Below are positions 60,217-64,000 of a stretch of 64,000 nt of DNA, piece after piece. The notes beneath the pieces were generated by a model. It ran no database searches, was not told where the DNA came from, and saw only the letters and a list, made by a program, of their open reading frames with translations. Each line of letters opens with the position of its first letter. The first letter of the stretch is position 1. The stretch is taken from the NCBI GenBank assembly GCA_009774375.1, contig VSNO01000001.1, forward strand, positions 1 through 64,000, given 5' to 3'. The stretch is from Lachnospiraceae bacterium. GTDB lineage: Bacteria > Bacillota > Clostridia > Lachnospirales > Lachnospiraceae. The position numbers and the translations under genes were made by a program.

Positions 60217-62052
60217 TCAGCGGACAGGTACTTTGAGCACCTGACCGATCATCAGCAGGTCACTGGTCAGACCGTTGAGATTCATCAGGGCATCCACCGT
60301 CGTATCGTATTGGCTGGCAATGCTCCAGAGAGAGTCACCGGGCTGGACAGTGTATTCTATGTATGACGGTGTCCCTGACACAGGGATCGTCAGCACCTGG
60401 CCGACGCGGATGAGATCTCCTGTGAGATTGTTCTGCCTCTGTATGGCTTCTACGGTGGTGCCGTATTTCCGGGCAATGAGCCAGAGGCTGTCGCCGGGTC
60501 TGATGACATACTGAACCGTGTCGGGACCTGGAGAGGGGGATGGTACATTCTGGTCCACTCCGAGATACACGTCATACAGCGCCTGCCAGGTCAGGGGACC
60601 CACGATACCGTCGGGAGCAAGCTGCATGATGCGCTGGAAGGCGGTGACTGCCTGCTGTGTTCCGCTTCCAAAGATGCCATCCTGCGCCGGAGCCGGAATG
60701 CCGGGATAATATTCGGCAGCCATATTGAGCAGATACTGCAATGTGATCACATCCTGCCCGCGGGAGCCCTGACGCAGCACGGAGGAAGGCGGAACGGTTC
60801 CGATGCCGAGGGTGTCTCCTTCACTGTCCAGTTCCGACAGTCTGGTGACGGCAGTGTAAAGCTGCGAGATCTTATACCAGGTAGATTTCCCCACAATACC
60901 GTCAGGCGCCAGATTAAAGACATTCTGAAACTTTGTCACTGCGGCCTGTGTGCTGCCCTGGAACTGTCCCTCCGCGTCCGTGATCGCAGGAATGGCGGGA
61001 TAGTTTCTGCGGATGCGCGAAAGCCATGTCTGGATCGTTTGCACGTCGAGTCCGGTGCTTCCTGTCTTGAGAGGAGTGCCCGGATAGGAGGAGAGGACTC
61101 CTGTCCTGATATCCGTCTGCGCGATCTCGATATCTCTGGGATAGTAGGAGCGCAGGATATCCAGCGGGTCAAGTCCCTGCTCCGCCAGCGTGACAGTCCC
61201 CCACTGGGACAGGCCGGAACAGGTGGCGGTGGTGCCGTTGCAGAAGGAGGTAAAGTAGGGCGCGTTCTGGCCTTGCCGCCGGACGTACTCGTCAAAAATA
61301 TTATCTACGATCCGGCTGATGGAGTCATAGATCGGCCGGCCGTATACAAAATACTGGTCGTAGGCGGGACTGTTTGTGATGTCAAAGCCGTAACTGCGGC
61401 TGCGGTACCATTCTGTGTAGATCCGGTTCAGCGCAAAGGTGATGATGGCATAAATATTGGCGGTCAGGGCGGCTGCCGGCCATGTGGGATAGATCTCGCT
61501 GCTTGCCACATTTTTCACGTAGTCTGGGAAAGATACCTGTACATTGGCGGCTGCAGAGCCTGGAGGCCCCAGATGGACGGTGATGGGATCGGGAATGACA
61601 ACCTGCCGCAGTACGTAGGGTGTGCCGGACGGGCCTTCCTGGGAACGCGGCCCTGTCAGGGAGACCGCGGGAGCTCCCACATAGATCTCCGCCTGTATAG
61701 GGCTTCGCTGCCGCTCCTGCATGGGAATGACAGAGAGGGGCAGGACTGCCCGCTCGCCATCGTAAATGGGAATGTCCGACACGTAGAGTGAATTGAACCC
61801 GGGAGCGCGGGCAAGTACGCTGTAGTTTGTGTAGGGAATGCCCGAGTAGTATGGGGAGAGGGAAAAACTTTTATCCAGCGTCTCTAATGGGATCGTCTGG
61901 GTCTCCCCGTTTTCGTCTGTAGTCAGCTCGTAGACGCCTGTGCCCTGTGCATTGAGTATCCGGATCGATGCTCCGCTTAGGGGAAGGGCGTCGTGCGCGG
62001 TTCGCGCCTGTATTGTCAGATAACCGATAGCCATATGGTCGAATAGCTCCAT
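60217..62052 (-). CDS. Cell-wall protein with SpoIID-like, two PG-binding and two LysM domains
   Basis: 611 residues. N-terminal ~190 residues are beta-rich (carboxypeptidase-regulatory-like: ASIRILNAQGTGVYELTTDENGETQ). Next comes a SpoIID/LytB-like region with PTWPAAALTANIYAIITFALNRIYTEWY, then two PG_binding_1 units (LKTGSTGLDVQTIQTWL with FQGSTQAAVTKFQ..., and LRQGSRGQDVITLQYLL with FGSGTQQAVTAFQ). Last are two LysM modules, YVIRPGDSLWLIARKYGTT and YTVQPGDSLWSIASQYDTT. No signal peptide is clear. Probably remodels or binds peptidoglycan, perhaps in sporulation. M7 at 62034 is an alternative start; ribosome sites are poor for both. Confidence 0.8.
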   Translation of the reverse strand: MELFDHMAIGYLTIQARTAHDALPLSGASIRILNAQGTGVYELTTDENGETQTIPLETLDKSFSLSPYYSGIPYTNYSVLARAPGFNSLYVSDIPIYDGERAVLPLSVIPMQERQRSPIQAEIYVGAPAVSLTGPRSQEGPSGTPYVLRQVVIPDPITVHLGPPGSAAANVQVSFPDYVKNVASSEIYPTWPAAALTANIYAIITFALNRIYTEWYRSRSYGFDITNSPAYDQYFVYGRPIYDSISRIVDNIFDEYVRRQGQNAPYFTSFCNGTTATCSGLSQWGTVTLAEQGLDPLDILRSYYPRDIEIAQTDIRTGVLSSYPGTPLKTGSTGLDVQTIQTWLSRIRRNYPAIPAITDAEGQFQGSTQAAVTKFQNVFNLAPDGIVGKSTWYKISQLYTAVTRLSELDSEGDTLGIGTVPPSSVLRQGSRGQDVITLQYLLNMAAEYYPGIPAPAQDGIFGSGTQQAVTAFQRIMQLAPDGIVGPLTWQALYDVYLGVDQNVPSPSPGPDTVQYVIRPGDSLWLIARKYGTTVEAIQRQNNLTGDLIRVGQVLTIPVSGTPSYIEYTVQPGDSLWSIASQYDTTVDALMNLNGLTSDLLMIGQVLKVPVR

Positions 62053-62211
62053 TTTTTATATTATGAGTTATATTATGAAAGAATGTGCGGGGAGGTTCCG
62101 CTGCCGGGGCAGAGTGGACAGCAATGGGAGCCTGCCGCTGTGCAGCCCTCTGCCAGCGCAGTGAAAAGATTGTCGTGAGTGGGTTCAGTGAGATGGAAGT
62201 GGGGAAAGGAA

Positions 62212-63189
62212 ATGGTAACTTTAAAAGATGTCGCAAAAGAGGCGGGGTTGACGGTAGGAACCGTGTCAAGGGTGCTGAATAACCGGGGATACATCAGCGA
62301 TGACGCGCGGGAAAAAGTATACAGCGCGATGAAAAAACTCAATTACCGTCCAAATGAACTGGCGCGCTCCCTGCAGGGAAAGGGCACGAATACGATCGGG
62401 CTGATCGTGCCGCATATCAGACATCCGTATTTTGCGGAGATGATCAGCAACATAGAGAACCAGGCATACAAAAAAGGGTACCGGATCCTGCTGTGCAACT
62501 CGCAGAGCATAGAGGAAAAAGAAAAGGAGTACATCGATATCTGTACAGGAAACCGGGTGGCAGGGATCATCCTGTGCAGCGGGACTGTGTCTGTTGCGGA
62601 GTTTGAGGGGATTCATGTCCCGGTGATCACGATGGAACGTTTTCTCGACAACGGCACGGCCGCGGTGGAGTGCGACAACAGGCAGGGGGGCGCGCTGGCG
62701 GCTGAAAGGCTGATCTCGTGTGGATGCAGGCACCTGCTCCACGTGGGAAACATCGACAGCGTCTCCATGCCGGCAGACCAGCGGACAGAGGGGTTCTGTG
62801 AGGTCTGTGAAAAGAGGGGGATCGCCTTCAGCGAGGTGTTTACGGAGAAGACACAGTACCATGACATGGATTACGATACGATCATTGAGACAGCGCTGCT
62901 GGAGCACCCGGAGACGGACGGGCTCTTTGTGAACAGCGATGTGATCGCCGCCCAGGCTCTGCAGGTCTGCCGCAGGCTCGGCATGCCAGTGCCTTCAAGG
63001 ATGAAGATCATCGGTTTTGACGATGTCAATATTGCGGCGCTGACGACGCCCCAGCTGACGACCATCCACCAGCCGGTCATGGAGATGGCGGAAATAGCGG
63101 TCAATCTGCTTCACGACGCCGTCAGCGGGAAAGTGGTGCCTAAGCGGACCGTGCTCCCGGTATACCTGGTAGAGCGGGAGACGACATAA
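62212..63189 (+). CDS. LacI-family transcriptional regulator
   Basis: 325 residues from ATG 62212 (GGAAAGGA before it). HTH TLKDVAKEAGLTVGTVSRVLNNRGYIS at 3-30, hinge NELARSLQGKG, then a periplasmic-binding-like effector domain (GLIVPHIRHPYFAEMISNIE, IIGFDDVNIAALTTPQLTTIHQP). It lies before the amylosucrase gene and probably controls it in response to a sugar. Confidence 0.92.
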   Translation: MVTLKDVAKEAGLTVGTVSRVLNNRGYISDDAREKVYSAMKKLNYRPNELARSLQGKGTNTIGLIVPHIRHPYFAEMISNIENQAYKKGYRILLCNSQSIEEKEKEYIDICTGNRVAGIILCSGTVSVAEFEGIHVPVITMERFLDNGTAAVECDNRQGGALAAERLISCGCRHLLHVGNIDSVSMPADQRTEGFCEVCEKRGIAFSEVFTEKTQYHDMDYDTIIETALLEHPETDGLFVNSDVIAAQALQVCRRLGMPVPSRMKIIGFDDVNIAALTTPQLTTIHQPVMEMAEIAVNLLHDAVSGKVVPKRTVLPVYLVERETT

Positions 63190-63344
63190 GGACCGCCGTG
63201 AGCAGTCATCTCATGAGATATATGTCAAAGGTTTGATATAATATTTTTGCCCGCCAATGAAGGCGTTATAGTTATTTTCAACAAAAAAGAAGTGAAAATC
63301 GGGCAGGAATCAAATGGAAAATGGGATATTATGCTGAAAATATG

Positions 63345-63391
63345 TTAAACGATTGATATATCGAAAAAGGAATGTTACTATCAATATATCA
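63345..63391 (+). promoter_or_regulatory. Amylosucrase promoter with LacI-type operator sequence
   Basis: TTGATA (63353-63358), 17 bp, TACTAT (63376-63381). TTAAACGATTGAT (63345-63357), a LacI-family-like half operator, overlaps the -35, and TGATATAT/ATATATCA (63354-63361 and 63384-63391) form a dyad across the promoter. The 254-base gap 63190-63443 otherwise holds only a weak TTTGATATAAT near 63232. Confidence 0.5.
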
Positions 63392-63443
63392 GAACAGGGC
63401 GAAAACAAATAATATTTCATTCAAAAAACAGGAAGGTGGTTTT

Positions 63444-64000
63444 ATGGCAAAACAGGGGGATTATACAAGGCGGTATGAGCAGCATCATGACGAGCTGCGC
63501 TGGCTCTATATGGAGCTGTATGACAACGGCGATATGTTTGCAGAGCTGTGTGACAACATGCAGCGGTTTTACAGGGAGCGCAGCAAAGGGCTGAAAGCGG
63601 CAGATTCAAAGCGCGAGGCGGACAAAGACTGGTATAAGCACAATGACCTGCTGGGAATGATGCTGTACATTGACAATTTTGCGGGAAATATCAAAGGCGT
63701 GGAGTCCAGGCTGGACTATATCGAACAGTGCAATGTCAATTACATCCATCTGATGCCGTTCCTGGATACGCCCGAGGGGCGTTCGGACGGCGGATATGCG
63801 GTGTCCGATTTCAGAAAAGTGCAGGAGCGGCTGGGCACCATGGAGGATCTCGAGAGCCTGACAGAGGCGTGTCACAAGAAGGGGATCAATGTATGCATGG
63901 ATTTTGTCATGAACCATACATCGGAGGATCATGAGTGGGCGCAGAGGGCGCGCAAAGGCGAGGGAGAATATATGAGCCGCTATTTCTTCTTTGACAATTC
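63444..64000 (+). CDS. Amylosucrase-like GH13 enzyme (partial, runs off the window)
   Basis: First ~185 residues; GGAAGGTGG is six bases before ATG 63444. N-terminal helical region (YTRRYEQHHDELRWLYMELY), then GH13_4 landmarks GMMLYIDNFAGNIKGVESRLDYIEQ near 70, YIHLMPFLDTPEGRSDGGYAVSDFRKVQERLG near 95-125, and CMDFVMNHTSEDHEWAQRA near 150. These fit amylosucrase, which transfers glucose from sucrose to glucan. Active-site Asp and Glu lie beyond the window end. Confidence 0.85.
   Translation, partial: MAKQGDYTRRYEQHHDELRWLYMELYDNGDMFAELCDNMQRFYRERSKGLKAADSKREADKDWYKHNDLLGMMLYIDNFAGNIKGVESRLDYIEQCNVNYIHLMPFLDTPEGRSDGGYAVSDFRKVQERLGTMEDLESLTEACHKKGINVCMDFVMNHTSEDHEWAQRARKGEGEYMSRYFFFDN

Overview
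The window looks like chromosome of a spore-forming, gut-type Clostridia bacterium, most likely Lachnospiraceae. Support: a clostridial tad pilus locus; a stand-alone MsmK-type sugar ATPase followed by a PucR-type regulator; split transketolase subunits; PyrK/PyrD type 1B; a T-box before ileS; an SpmB-like protein; many AGGAGG ribosome sites. The backbone is moderately GC-rich. The first ~6.5 kb is clearly AT-rich and reads as an integrated mobile element. Calls come from reading motifs; no database search was run.

Layout. (1) 1-~6510: right-hand part of an element with a DUF7666/HEAT-like protein, a probable free-standing structured RNA, a pair of paralogous unknown genes (one broken by an in-frame stop), small proteins, a two-domain resolvase-like protein lacking a recognisable catalytic serine, and a large serine recombinase. 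The element ends inside the tad ATPase gene cpaF/tadA, of which only the 3' part (~6509-6856) remains here. (2) 6.5-14.3 kb: rest of the tad locus (TadB, TadC-like, Flp pilin, DUF5702-like protein, two TadE-like pseudopilins, prepilin peptidase, FHA protein). (3) 14.4-19.3 kb: FGGY sugar kinase, AraD-type epimerase, unknown protein, transketolase N and C subunits, a pentose route. (4) 19.3-25.6 kb: a foldback repeat, a polar amino-acid ABC importer, PyrK-PyrD, and a secreted pectinesterase-like protein. (5) 25.6-36.3 kb: LytTR regulator, SpmB-like protein, response regulator plus hybrid kinase, HPr-like protein without its active-site histidine, acetyltransferase, tandem HD/HD-GYP protein, YesL-like protein, MsmK ATPase, PucR regulator.

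(6) 36.4-38.7 kb: a large regulator with two HTH domains and a helical repeat body. A 56-residue secreted-peptide gene converges on it and has its own promoter and a nested dyad upstream. This is the best candidate for an undescribed system: a peptide-pheromone (RRNPP-like) sensor pair. (7) 38.8-46.2 kb: T-box leader and ileS, alpha/beta hydrolase, tRNA-Pro, MocR regulator, small membrane protein. (8) 46.2-56.7 kb: heterodimeric ABC exporter, MraY-like transferase, GNAT, MNT nucleotidyltransferase with a short partner, ABC-F protein, lipoprotein, anti-sigma-like protein and ECF sigma factor. (9) 56.9-64 kb: small protein plus HipA/CtkA-like kinase, chemotaxis receptor with a second receptor tail behind it, SpoIID-like/LysM cell-wall protein, LacI regulator and the start of an amylosucrase.

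The main biological hypotheses are that the recombinase element switches tad pilus production off by splitting cpaF (reversible if it excises), that the 38 kb pair is a peptide signalling system, and that 915-1107 encodes a new small RNA.
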